Source: Massilia sp. HP4
GTDB taxonomy: Bacteria > Pseudomonadota > Gammaproteobacteria > Burkholderiales > Burkholderiaceae_D
Assembly: GCF_005222695.1 (NCBI RefSeq)
Contig: NZ_STGG01000070.1
Span: forward strand, 88,963 to 152,962
Reading direction: 5' to 3'
DNA length: 64,000 bases
The position numbers and the translations under genes were made by a program. The notes under the pieces are model-generated. The model searched no databases. It had not been told where the DNA came from and saw nothing but the letters and a program-made list of their open reading frames with translations. Shown in pieces: positions 49,880 through 57,201 of this stretch (within the stretch, counting starts at the first letter, position 1; every line of letters starts with the position of its first letter).

Positions 49880-50670
49880 ACGGCCACCGGCGCCTTGATC
49901 GCGGGATGCGGATCGTATCCGGCGATCTCGAAATCCTCGAACCGGTAGTCGAACAGCGAACCGGGCTTGCGCCTAAATTCGAGGCGCGGCAGGTCTCGCG
50001 TCTCGCGCGACAGCTGCAACTCGACCTGCTCCATGTGGTTGGAATACAGGTGGCAGTCGCCCCCGGTCCAGACGAAATCGCCGACCTCGAGGCCGGCCTG
50101 TTGGGCCATCATGTGCGTCAGGATCGCATACGACGCGATATTGAACGGCACGCCCAGGAAGATGTCGGCGCTGCGCTGGTACAGCTGGCAGGACAGCTTG
50201 CCCTCGGCCACGTAGAACTGGAACAGGGCGTGGCAAGGCGGCAGCTTCATCTGCGGCACGTCGGCCACGTTCCAGGCCGAGACGATCATGCGGCGCGAAT
50301 CCGGGGTGCTGCGGATCTGCTCCAGGACCTGCGCGATCTGGTCGATATGCTCGCCCGACGGCGTCGGCCAGTTGCGCCACTGGTAGCCGTAGATCGGGCC
50401 CAGGTTGCCCTCGCCATCGGCCCATTCGTCCCAGATGGTGACGCCGTTTTCCTTGAGGTAGGCGATATTGGTCGAGCCCTGCAGGAACCAGATCAGTTCA
50501 TGGATGATCGACTTCAGGTGCACCTTCTTGGTGGTGAGCAGGGGAAAGCCCTGCTGCAGGTCGAAGCGCATCTGGTAGCCGAACACCGAGCGGGTGCCGG
50601 TGCCGGTGCGGTCGGTCTTGATGGCGCCATGCTCTTTTACATGGCGCATGAATTCGAGATATTGGCGCAT
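49876..50670 (-). CDS. thyA: Thymidylate synthase
   Basis: A 264-residue enzyme that methylates dUMP using methylene-tetrahydrofolate, leaving dihydrofolate for FolA. The catalytic Cys is in KLPPCHALFQFYV, and other blocks are DRTGTGTRSVFGYQMRFDLQ, GPIYGYQWRNWP and YQRSADIFLGVPFNIASYA. The length equals E. coli ThyA. It lies 29 bp after the threonine aldolase gene and overlaps folA. Confidence 0.97.
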   Translation of the reverse strand: MRQYLEFMRHVKEHGAIKTDRTGTGTRSVFGYQMRFDLQQGFPLLTTKKVHLKSIIHELIWFLQGSTNIAYLKENGVTIWDEWADGEGNLGPIYGYQWRNWPTPSGEHIDQIAQVLEQIRSTPDSRRMIVSAWNVADVPQMKLPPCHALFQFYVAEGKLSCQLYQRSADIFLGVPFNIASYAILTHMMAQQAGLEVGDFVWTGGDCHLYSNHMEQVELQLSRETRDLPRLEFRRKPGSLFDYRFEDFEIAGYDPHPAIKAPVAV

Positions 50671-50699
50671 GGTGTTACTGGTTTGGACAATCTGTCATT

Positions 50700-51803
50700 C
50701 TAGCATTCGGCAGGCCCGCTGTCCGCGATGGCGCTGGCGAACAGGCGCAGTGCCGCGTACACGGCATCGTCGGACAGCGAGAGCAGGTTGTCGCCGACGT
50801 AGAGCTCGACCACGCTGGTCGCCGGCAGTGCGCCATGCATCGCTCGGTTGAACATCCAGATGCCGTGCTCGCGCGCCAGCGCGTCGCGGATCCCGAGCGC
50901 GCGCTCGCGCGCCACCGGCAGGTGCAGGTGCAGCATGTTTGCCTGCGGCGCGGCCGGGTTGACCCGGATCTGCGGATGCGCGCGCAGGGCGTCGTAAAGA
51001 AAGCGCGTGCGGTCGAAATACGCGGGCATCGCCGCGAGCCGCTCGTCGAAGCGCATGGCCGCGGCCACGATATACGGCGAGCGGTGGATCACGTTACCGC
51101 CCTGGCGCCGGAACCACTCGGCGCAGCGCTCGACAAAGGCGCGGGTCCCGAGCAGCATGGCGCCGCCCAGCCCGCCAATGCCTTTATAGAGCGAGACATA
51201 CACCGAATCGAAACCGGCCGCGATCGCGGCGACGCCGCGGCCATAGCCGGCCGCCGCTTCCCACAGCCGGGCGCCATCCATGTGCAGGTGGATGCCGCGC
51301 GTGCGGCAGTGGCGCTTGATCGCTTCCAGCTCGTCCCACGCCGAGAGCTGGCCGCCGATCTCGCGCATCGGGATCTCGAGGCCGACGGCGCCGAGCCGGT
51401 CGGGAACGGCCTCCAGGTCGGCGGCAAGCCAGGGCCGATGGCGCTCGCCCACGGCCAGCGCCTGGAAATGGTCCAGCAACTGGTAGTTGGCGCGTTCGTG
51501 AACGAAGATGTGCGAGGTCGGATGCAGCGCCACCAGGCGGCTGTGGCGGTCTTGGCTGGCGAGGCGCAGCGCGGTGACCTGGGCCATGGTGCCGCTGATG
51601 CAGAACACGGCCGCCTCGAAGCCCAGCAGGGCGGCGACCTTCTGCTCGAAGTCCTGGATCAGGGCGCCGTTGCCGTAGACGTCGTGGTCGACGTCGTGCC
51701 GTTCGCACCAGGCGGCCATGGCGGCGAACAGCTCGGCCGGCCGTTGCTGGCGATGGCCGGGAAATACGGTGTGGCAGTGGCGCTGCAGGTCGGGTTCTGG
51801 CAC
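50700..51803 (-). CDS. Low-specificity threonine aldolase / beta-eliminating lyase
   Basis: A 367-residue PLP enzyme of the threonine-aldolase group, which splits threonine to glycine and acetaldehyde. The fold is recognisable from DVDHDVYGNGALIQDFEQKV, FCISGTMAQVTALRLA, GIHLHMDGARLWEAAAGYG (Asp for the PLP ring) and the PLP-Lys in SLYKGIGGLGGAML. I placed the start at a GTG at 51803 behind AAGGAG. It is followed after 29 bp by thyA and folA, with no terminator seen, so a link between glycine supply and folate use is possible. Confidence 0.85.
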   Translation of the reverse strand: MPEPDLQRHCHTVFPGHRQQRPAELFAAMAAWCERHDVDHDVYGNGALIQDFEQKVAALLGFEAAVFCISGTMAQVTALRLASQDRHSRLVALHPTSHIFVHERANYQLLDHFQALAVGERHRPWLAADLEAVPDRLGAVGLEIPMREIGGQLSAWDELEAIKRHCRTRGIHLHMDGARLWEAAAGYGRGVAAIAAGFDSVYVSLYKGIGGLGGAMLLGTRAFVERCAEWFRRQGGNVIHRSPYIVAAAMRFDERLAAMPAYFDRTRFLYDALRAHPQIRVNPAAPQANMLHLHLPVARERALGIRDALAREHGIWMFNRAMHGALPATSVVELYVGDNLLSLSDDAVYAALRLFASAIADSGPAEC

Positions 51804-51859
51804 GGCGGGCTCCTTCGATACGGGCCCGCTACTGTACACCGCCGCCGGCGCCGGTGGAA

Positions 51860-53884
51860 TCAGCGCCCGATGAGTACCTGCCGGCGTGGCGCCGCCAGCG
51901 TGGCGCCCTGGCCGTCGTCGGCCAGGCGGAACAGGCGCACCGAGCGCGCCAGCGCGTCGGCCTGCTCGTGCATGGCCTGGGCGGCGGCGCTGGCTTCTTC
52001 CACCAGGGCCGCATTCTGCTGGGTCACGGTGTCCATCTCGACCACCGAGCGGTTGATCTCTTCGATGCCTTGCGTTTGCTCCTGGCTGGCGCTGCTGATC
52101 TCCGACATGATGTCGGTCACGCGCTGCACGCTGTCGAGCACTTCCTGCATCGTGGCGCCTGCCTCGGCCACCAGCTGGCTGCCGGCGTTCACTTCGCTGT
52201 TCGAGGCGTCGATCAGGCCCTTGATCTCCTTGGCGGCAGCCGCCGAGCGCTGGGCCAGGTTGCGCACTTCGGAAGCGACGACCGCGAAGCCGCGGCCTTG
52301 CTCGCCCGCACGCGCCGCTTCCACGGCCGCGTTCAGGGCCAGGATATTGGTCTGGAAAGCGATGCCGTCGATGACGCCGATGATGTCCGAGATCTTGCGC
52401 GAGGCCTGGGAGATCGAATCCATGCGCGCCACCACCTGCGACACGGTGCTGCCGCCCTTCTGGGCGATGTCGGAAGCGCTGCGCGCCAGCTGGTCGGCCT
52501 GGCGCGCATTGTCCGCGTTCTGGCGCACGGTCGTGGTCAGCTGGTCCATCGACGAGGCGGTGGTGGCCAGGCTCGCGGCCTGTTCCTCGGTGCGGCTGCA
52601 CAGGTCGAGGTTGCCGGTCGAGATTTCCTGCGAAGCGGTGGCGATGTGCTCGGCGCCGTCGCGCACCTGGCCGACCACGGTCGACAGGCGCGCGCCGATC
52701 CCGTTGATGGCGACGGTCAGGCGGCCGATCTCGTCGTCGCGCCGCGGGACCACTTGCGCTGTCAGGTCGCCATCGGCGATGCGGGTGGCCACCGCCTGCA
52801 CCGCGGCCAGCGGACGGGTCACGGTGGCGCGCACCAGGAAGTACAGCAGGGTGGCCAGCACGCCCAGGGCGGCCAGGCCGAACAGGATGAAGCGGTTGCG
52901 CAGTTCGGTGGCGGCAGCGGTGATCTCGTCGATATAGGTGCCGCCGGCGATGACCCAGTTCCAGTCCTTCATTTCAGAATAGGCAGCGAATTTTTCGCGG
53001 GTGGCGGCTTCGCCCGGGTTCTTCCAGTCATAACGGACCGTGCCTTCCTTCTTTTCCAGCATCTCCTTGACGAAGGCGTGGCCGTCCGCGGACTGGCTCT
53101 CGAGGATGTTCTCGCCTTCCTTGCCCGGGTGGACGATCAGGTCGCCGTAGGTCTTGCCCGGGACGGCCGACAGCACGTAGAAGTAGCCGGTGTCGCCGAC
53201 CTTGACTGCGCGGATGCGTTCCTTGAGCGCGGCGACATCGGCAGTAATGTCGACACCGACGTACAAGGCGCCGACCACGCGGCCGGCTGCGTCGCGCACC
53301 GGTTCGTACTGGGTGATGAACTGCTTGCCGAACAGCGTGGTCAGGCCCACGTAGGATCGGCCGGCGCGCAGCGCCGGGTAGGCCGGCGACGCCTTGTCGA
53401 GGGCGGTGCCGACGGCGCGTTCGCCATTCTCTTTCTTGACCGAGGTCGTGACGCGTACGAAGTCTTCGCCGGCAGCGGCGAAGATGGTGGCGTTGCCGCC
53501 CGTGCGTTCGGTGAAGGCGTCCGGAGCGCTGAAGTCGAGATTGAGCGGGTGGCCTGCCACGCCCAGCGTCGGCACCTGGCGGCCGCCGATGTCGACGGTC
53601 GTCGCTTCATCCAGCGTGAATTCGCCCGGCAGGCCGGCGCGGAAGATGCGGCCAAAGCTCACCGCCTGGCTGCTGACGGTCTTGTTGAACAGCTCGACGG
53701 TGCTGGCGACGCCATGCAATTCGCTGCGCACGCTCTCGATGGCGCGCCGCTCGAGCATGCCCGAGGTGGATACGGTGATGGTGGCGATCAGGGCCGCGAT
53801 GATGACGCCAGCGAGTGCGAAGGTCACGGCGCTGATGCGCGTGCCGACGTTCCAGCTGGCCGGGCTAAAGGTCTTGTTGCTCAT
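51860..53884 (-). CDS. Methyl-accepting chemotaxis protein with Cache sensor
   Basis: A 674-residue transmembrane chemoreceptor. Helix 1 (ISAVTFALAGVIIAALIATI) is followed by a periplasmic Cache 3/Cache 2-type sensor (about 45-330; GDTGYFYVLSAVPGKTYGDL, then WVIAGGTYIDEI), helix 2 (FILFGLAALGVLATLLYFLV), HAMP and a cytoplasmic coiled coil whose hairpin tip is VIDGIAFQTNILALNAAVEA, then RAGEQGRGFAVVASEVRNLA. No CheR-binding pentapeptide is seen at the end (RRQVLIGR). I used the ATG at 53884; an earlier ATG at 53950 would add 22 residues before helix 1. The ligand is unknown, small organic acids being typical for this sensor type. Confidence 0.93.
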   Translation of the reverse strand: MSNKTFSPASWNVGTRISAVTFALAGVIIAALIATITVSTSGMLERRAIESVRSELHGVASTVELFNKTVSSQAVSFGRIFRAGLPGEFTLDEATTVDIGGRQVPTLGVAGHPLNLDFSAPDAFTERTGGNATIFAAAGEDFVRVTTSVKKENGERAVGTALDKASPAYPALRAGRSYVGLTTLFGKQFITQYEPVRDAAGRVVGALYVGVDITADVAALKERIRAVKVGDTGYFYVLSAVPGKTYGDLIVHPGKEGENILESQSADGHAFVKEMLEKKEGTVRYDWKNPGEAATREKFAAYSEMKDWNWVIAGGTYIDEITAAATELRNRFILFGLAALGVLATLLYFLVRATVTRPLAAVQAVATRIADGDLTAQVVPRRDDEIGRLTVAINGIGARLSTVVGQVRDGAEHIATASQEISTGNLDLCSRTEEQAASLATTASSMDQLTTTVRQNADNARQADQLARSASDIAQKGGSTVSQVVARMDSISQASRKISDIIGVIDGIAFQTNILALNAAVEAARAGEQGRGFAVVASEVRNLAQRSAAAAKEIKGLIDASNSEVNAGSQLVAEAGATMQEVLDSVQRVTDIMSEISSASQEQTQGIEEINRSVVEMDTVTQQNAALVEEASAAAQAMHEQADALARSVRLFRLADDGQGATLAAPRRQVLIGR

Positions 53885-54053
53885 GTGAGTCGGAAGGAGG
53901 AGAGGGAGATATAACCCCGGATCATACCCCGCAAACTTTTCATGCGGCAATAATTAGTGAATATTCGCATGCGACTTGGTGTCAGCATGCAACATCCTGC
54001 AGTACCGCTAGGTGCTACTACGTATTGTCAATACATCGTCGTTCAGGCAGGCG
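53885..54053. promoter_or_regulatory. Intergenic region with two inverted repeats
   Basis: Between the chemoreceptor start and the end of the ABC exporter gene there is an odd palindrome, GTATTGTCAATAC (54022-54034), containing TTGACA on the minus strand, and a wider pair CATGCG (53941-53946)/CGCATG (53966-53971) around an AT-rich core. They may belong to the chemoreceptor promoter, but no matching -10 is evident. Confidence 0.35.
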
Positions 54054-55919
54054 TCATGCCGCCACCGGTGCGTGGGCCTGGAATTGCAGCGCCGCCAGGT
54101 TGGCATACACGCCACGCAGCGCGATCAGCTCGGCGTGGGTGCCGGATTCGACGATCCGGCCTTCGTCGAGCACGACGATGCGGTCGGCGCGCTGCACGGT
54201 CGCCAGGCGGTGGGCAATGATGATGGTGGTGCGGCCGACCATCGCCGCCTCGAGCGCGCGCTGCACCAGGCGTTCGGATTCGGCGTCGAGCGCGCTGGTG
54301 GCTTCGTCCAGCAGCAGCAGCGGCGGGTTCTTGAGCAGGGCGCGGGCGATCGCGATCCGCTGGCGCTGGCCGCCCGACAGGCGCACGCCGCGCTCGCCCA
54401 GGAACGAGGCGTAACCCTCGGGCAGGCGCTCGATGAAATCGTGGGCCGCGGCCATCTTCGCCGCCGCGATCACTTCGTCGTCGCTGGCGTCGGGCCGGCC
54501 GTAGCGGATGTTTTCCATCGCGTCGAGCGAGAAGATCACGGTGTCTTGCGGCACGATGCCGACCGCGCCGCGCAGGGTGTGCAGCGACAGGTCGCGCACG
54601 TCGACGCCATCGAGGCGGATGCTGCCCGATTGCGGATCGTAGAAGCGCAGCAGCAGCTGGAACAAGGTGGTCTTGCCGGCGCCCGAAGGGCCGACCACGG
54701 CCACCGTCTCGCCGGCCCGGATGTCGAGCGCCAGGTGCGACAGCGCCGCCTCGGTCAGGCGCGAAGGATAGGCGAAGGTCACGTCGTCGAGGGTGACGCG
54801 GGCGCCGTTGGCGGTGCGTTGCGGCAGCGCCCGGGCTTGCTGCGGATCCTGGATCTCGGAGCGCGCGCCGAGCAGTTCGAGCAGGCGCTCGGTGGCGCCG
54901 GCGGCGCGCTGGGCGTCGCCCATGACTTCCGACAGCGCGCCGACCGAGCCGGCCACGATGCCGGCGTACAGGATGAACTGGCCCAGGTCGCCGCCGGTCA
55001 TGGTCCCTTCGAGCACCGCGTGGGCGCCGAGCCACAGCACGAACACGATCGATCCGAACACCAGCACGATGGCCAGCATGGTCAAGGTGGCGCGGGCGCG
55101 GATGCGGCGCATCGCGGTGCTGAACGCGCCTTCGACTTCCTTGCCGAAGCGCCCGGATTCATGGCCTTCGCGGGTAAACGCCTGCACGGTCGGCATCGCG
55201 TTCAGGATCTCGCCGGCCACCGCGGAGGCATCGGCAATGCGGTCTTGCGAATCGCGCGACAGCTTGCGCACGCGGCGCCCGAACAGCACGATCGGCAGCA
55301 CCACCAGCACCAGGAGGCCCAGGATGATCGAGGTCAGTCGCGGGCTGGTCACGAACAGCATCACCAGGCCGCCGAAGAACAGCAGGGTATTGCGCAGCGC
55401 CAGCGAGATGCTGGTGCCGACCACGGTCTGGATCAGGGTGGTGTCGGTGGTCAGGCGCGACAGTACTTCGCCGGTGCGGGTGGTCTCGAAGAATTCGGGG
55501 CTCTGGCGCACCACGTGGCCATAGACCGCGCTCCTGATATCGGCCGTGACCCGTTCGCCCAGCCAGGACACCATGTAGAAGCGCGCAGCGGTCGCCACCG
55601 CGAGCACCGCGGCCACGCCGAACAGGGCCAGGAAGGTGGCATTGATGTGTTCCAGGCTGCCGCCCTCGATGGCCGCGCCGGCCGCCGCCGTGGCAGCGCC
55701 AGCCGAACCCGCGGACGCTGCGCCGAAGCCCAGGTCGATCATCTGCTTGAAGGCGGCGGGGATCGCCAGGGTGGCGCCGGCCGCGAACAGCAGGGCGATG
55801 CCGGCCAGCAGGAACTGGCGGCGGTAGGGCCGCAGGAAGGGGCCCAGGCCCCGGAGGGTGGCCAGGCTGCTCTTGCGGGAGGCGTCGGAATCGGGCTTGC
55901 TGGTGTGACGGGTGGTCAT
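54054..55919 (-). CDS. MsbA-like ABC exporter (fused permease and ATPase)
   Basis: A 621-residue half-transporter working as a homodimer to export a lipid or drug. Six membrane helices lie in residues about 30-340 (QFLLAGIALLFAAGATLAIP, then LLFFGGLVMLFVTSPRL). The ATPase has Walker A GPSGAGKTTLFQLLLR, Q-loop IVPQDTVIFSLDAMEN, signature VRLSGGQRQRIAIARAL, Walker B LLLLDEATSALDAESE and H-loop IIIAHRLATVQRAD. A small-residue-rich loop (GFGAASAGSAGAATAAAGAA) interrupts the first periplasmic part. It is co-directional with the chemoreceptor but separated by 169 bp. Confidence 0.92.
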   Translation of the reverse strand: MTTRHTSKPDSDASRKSSLATLRGLGPFLRPYRRQFLLAGIALLFAAGATLAIPAAFKQMIDLGFGAASAGSAGAATAAAGAAIEGGSLEHINATFLALFGVAAVLAVATAARFYMVSWLGERVTADIRSAVYGHVVRQSPEFFETTRTGEVLSRLTTDTTLIQTVVGTSISLALRNTLLFFGGLVMLFVTSPRLTSIILGLLVLVVLPIVLFGRRVRKLSRDSQDRIADASAVAGEILNAMPTVQAFTREGHESGRFGKEVEGAFSTAMRRIRARATLTMLAIVLVFGSIVFVLWLGAHAVLEGTMTGGDLGQFILYAGIVAGSVGALSEVMGDAQRAAGATERLLELLGARSEIQDPQQARALPQRTANGARVTLDDVTFAYPSRLTEAALSHLALDIRAGETVAVVGPSGAGKTTLFQLLLRFYDPQSGSIRLDGVDVRDLSLHTLRGAVGIVPQDTVIFSLDAMENIRYGRPDASDDEVIAAAKMAAAHDFIERLPEGYASFLGERGVRLSGGQRQRIAIARALLKNPPLLLLDEATSALDAESERLVQRALEAAMVGRTTIIIAHRLATVQRADRIVVLDEGRIVESGTHAELIALRGVYANLAALQFQAHAPVAA

Positions 55920-55949
55920 CGTGTCCTGGTGTTTCGGTCGTTCTTCTAT

Positions 55950-56124
55950 GGAAGCACTGATTTATTCTGGCGCGCTGGAATCGGTCACGAAAAATGTGCC
56001 CGGCAAGGCCTCGCCGGCCACGCACAAACCACAGCGATACCGCGTGGTATCGCGAGGATTTGCAACGCCGCTGGGCGCATTTTCTCGTGGCCGAGGCCGC
56101 CGCCATGAATAAATCAGTGCTTCC
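55950..56124. mobile_element. MITE-like element with perfect 18-bp terminal inverted repeats
   Basis: GGAAGCACTGATTTATTC at 55950-55967 is repeated exactly in reverse complement at 56107-56124. The 175-bp span has no plausible gene and contains a central hairpin with 8-bp arms GCGATACC (56034-56041) and GGTATCGC (56046-56053) around GCGT. Just inside the ends both sides read TGGCG-like. I see no clean target-site duplication. The size and structure fit a non-autonomous transposable element, mobilised by an IS elsewhere; the parent cannot be named from here. Confidence 0.72.
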
Positions 56125-56133
56125 TTATCGTCG

Positions 56134-57201
56134 TCAAAGCTTCATCGGTTGCACGTAGCCGGTCATTTCCAGGTAGCCGCGGCCCACCCGGCGGCCGCCC
56201 TGTTCGATCGTGACCGCGCCTTCCCAGTACACGGCGCCGGTCGAGCGGCGTGAATCGAGTTCCTGGTCTTGCTGCAGCGGCACCACCTGCCAGCTGTCGC
56301 CGGCCGTCGTGATCGTGGTCGCGATCGGATAGGTGGCGCCGGTGCGCGGCGAGGTCCAGTGCGTTTGCGGCGCGAACGTGATCTGGCCGGGCTCGTAGTG
56401 CACCACCTTGCCGGCCTTGTCGCGCCGGGTTGCGTGCGCCCATAGTTTACCACCTTGGCGGTCGCGGATCTGGAAAGCCATCAGGGCCCCGCCGTCGTCG
56501 AGGTTGGCGCCGACCCAATCCCAGCCCACGGCGTCCGGCTGCAGCGCCTGGCTCGACCATTCGTGGTCGAGCCAGGCGTTGCCGGTGACTTGCGTGGCGG
56601 CCATGCCGGCGCGCCCGACCGTGCCGGACACTTCCAGCTGCGGTTCGCTGTAATAGTAGCTCGCGTGCTGCGCGCTTGGTCCCTTGCGCGAATAGCCGCC
56701 CTGGCCCTGCACCAGCACCGGCTGCGTGGGCTTGAGGCGCAGTTCGAGCGTCAGCTGGTTGGAGCGGATCGTGACGCGGTACACGCCGCTGGCGTCCCTG
56801 ACCATGCGCCAGTCGTCCAGTTTCAGGTCGGTGTTGCCGGGGCGGGCCCAGGCCATGCTGAAGCCTTCGCGCGCGCTGCGCTCGTCGTGCACCAGGCGCC
56901 CGACCGAAGGATCGGACAGGGCGGCGTGGCCGATCACCAGCTGGCGCGGCGTGAAGTGGCTCGGGTTGGCGTTGTCGGCGCCGGTGCGGCTGCGAAAGAA
57001 CGTGACCTGGAAGCCGAGCGGGCGTTTATCCGGCGTCTCGACCCAGCCGGTGACATACCACCATTCGGTGCGAAACTCGGGATGCGCGCCGTAGTCGCGC
57101 GGGAACGACAGGCCGGCGCCCGGCGTGACGGGCGCATACACCGGGGCGGCAGCATGGGCGGACAGCGATAGCAACACCAGCAGGCACAAGATAAAACGCA
57201 T
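56134..57201 (-). CDS. AttH/CrtC lipocalin-like secreted protein
   Basis: A 355-residue exported protein (signal MRFILCLLVLLSLSAHAAAP) with the double lipocalin-like fold of the AttH/carotenoid 1,2-hydratase-like family. Typical blocks are HPEFRTEWWYVTGWVET, FQVTFFRSRTGADNANP, YYYSEPQLEVSGTVGRAG, NAWLDHEWSSQALQPDAVGW and ALMAFQIRDRQGG. Carotenoid hydratase activity is unlikely without carotenoid genes nearby. Its ATG shares bases with the permease stop (TAATG), so it is coupled to the FtsX-like permease, as in att-type gene clusters. Confidence 0.85.
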   Translation of the reverse strand: MRFILCLLVLLSLSAHAAAPVYAPVTPGAGLSFPRDYGAHPEFRTEWWYVTGWVETPDKRPLGFQVTFFRSRTGADNANPSHFTPRQLVIGHAALSDPSVGRLVHDERSAREGFSMAWARPGNTDLKLDDWRMVRDASGVYRVTIRSNQLTLELRLKPTQPVLVQGQGGYSRKGPSAQHASYYYSEPQLEVSGTVGRAGMAATQVTGNAWLDHEWSSQALQPDAVGWDWVGANLDDGGALMAFQIRDRQGGKLWAHATRRDKAGKVVHYEPGQITFAPQTHWTSPRTGATYPIATTITTAGDSWQVVPLQQDQELDSRRSTGAVYWEGAVTIEQGGRRVGRGYLEMTGYVQPMKL

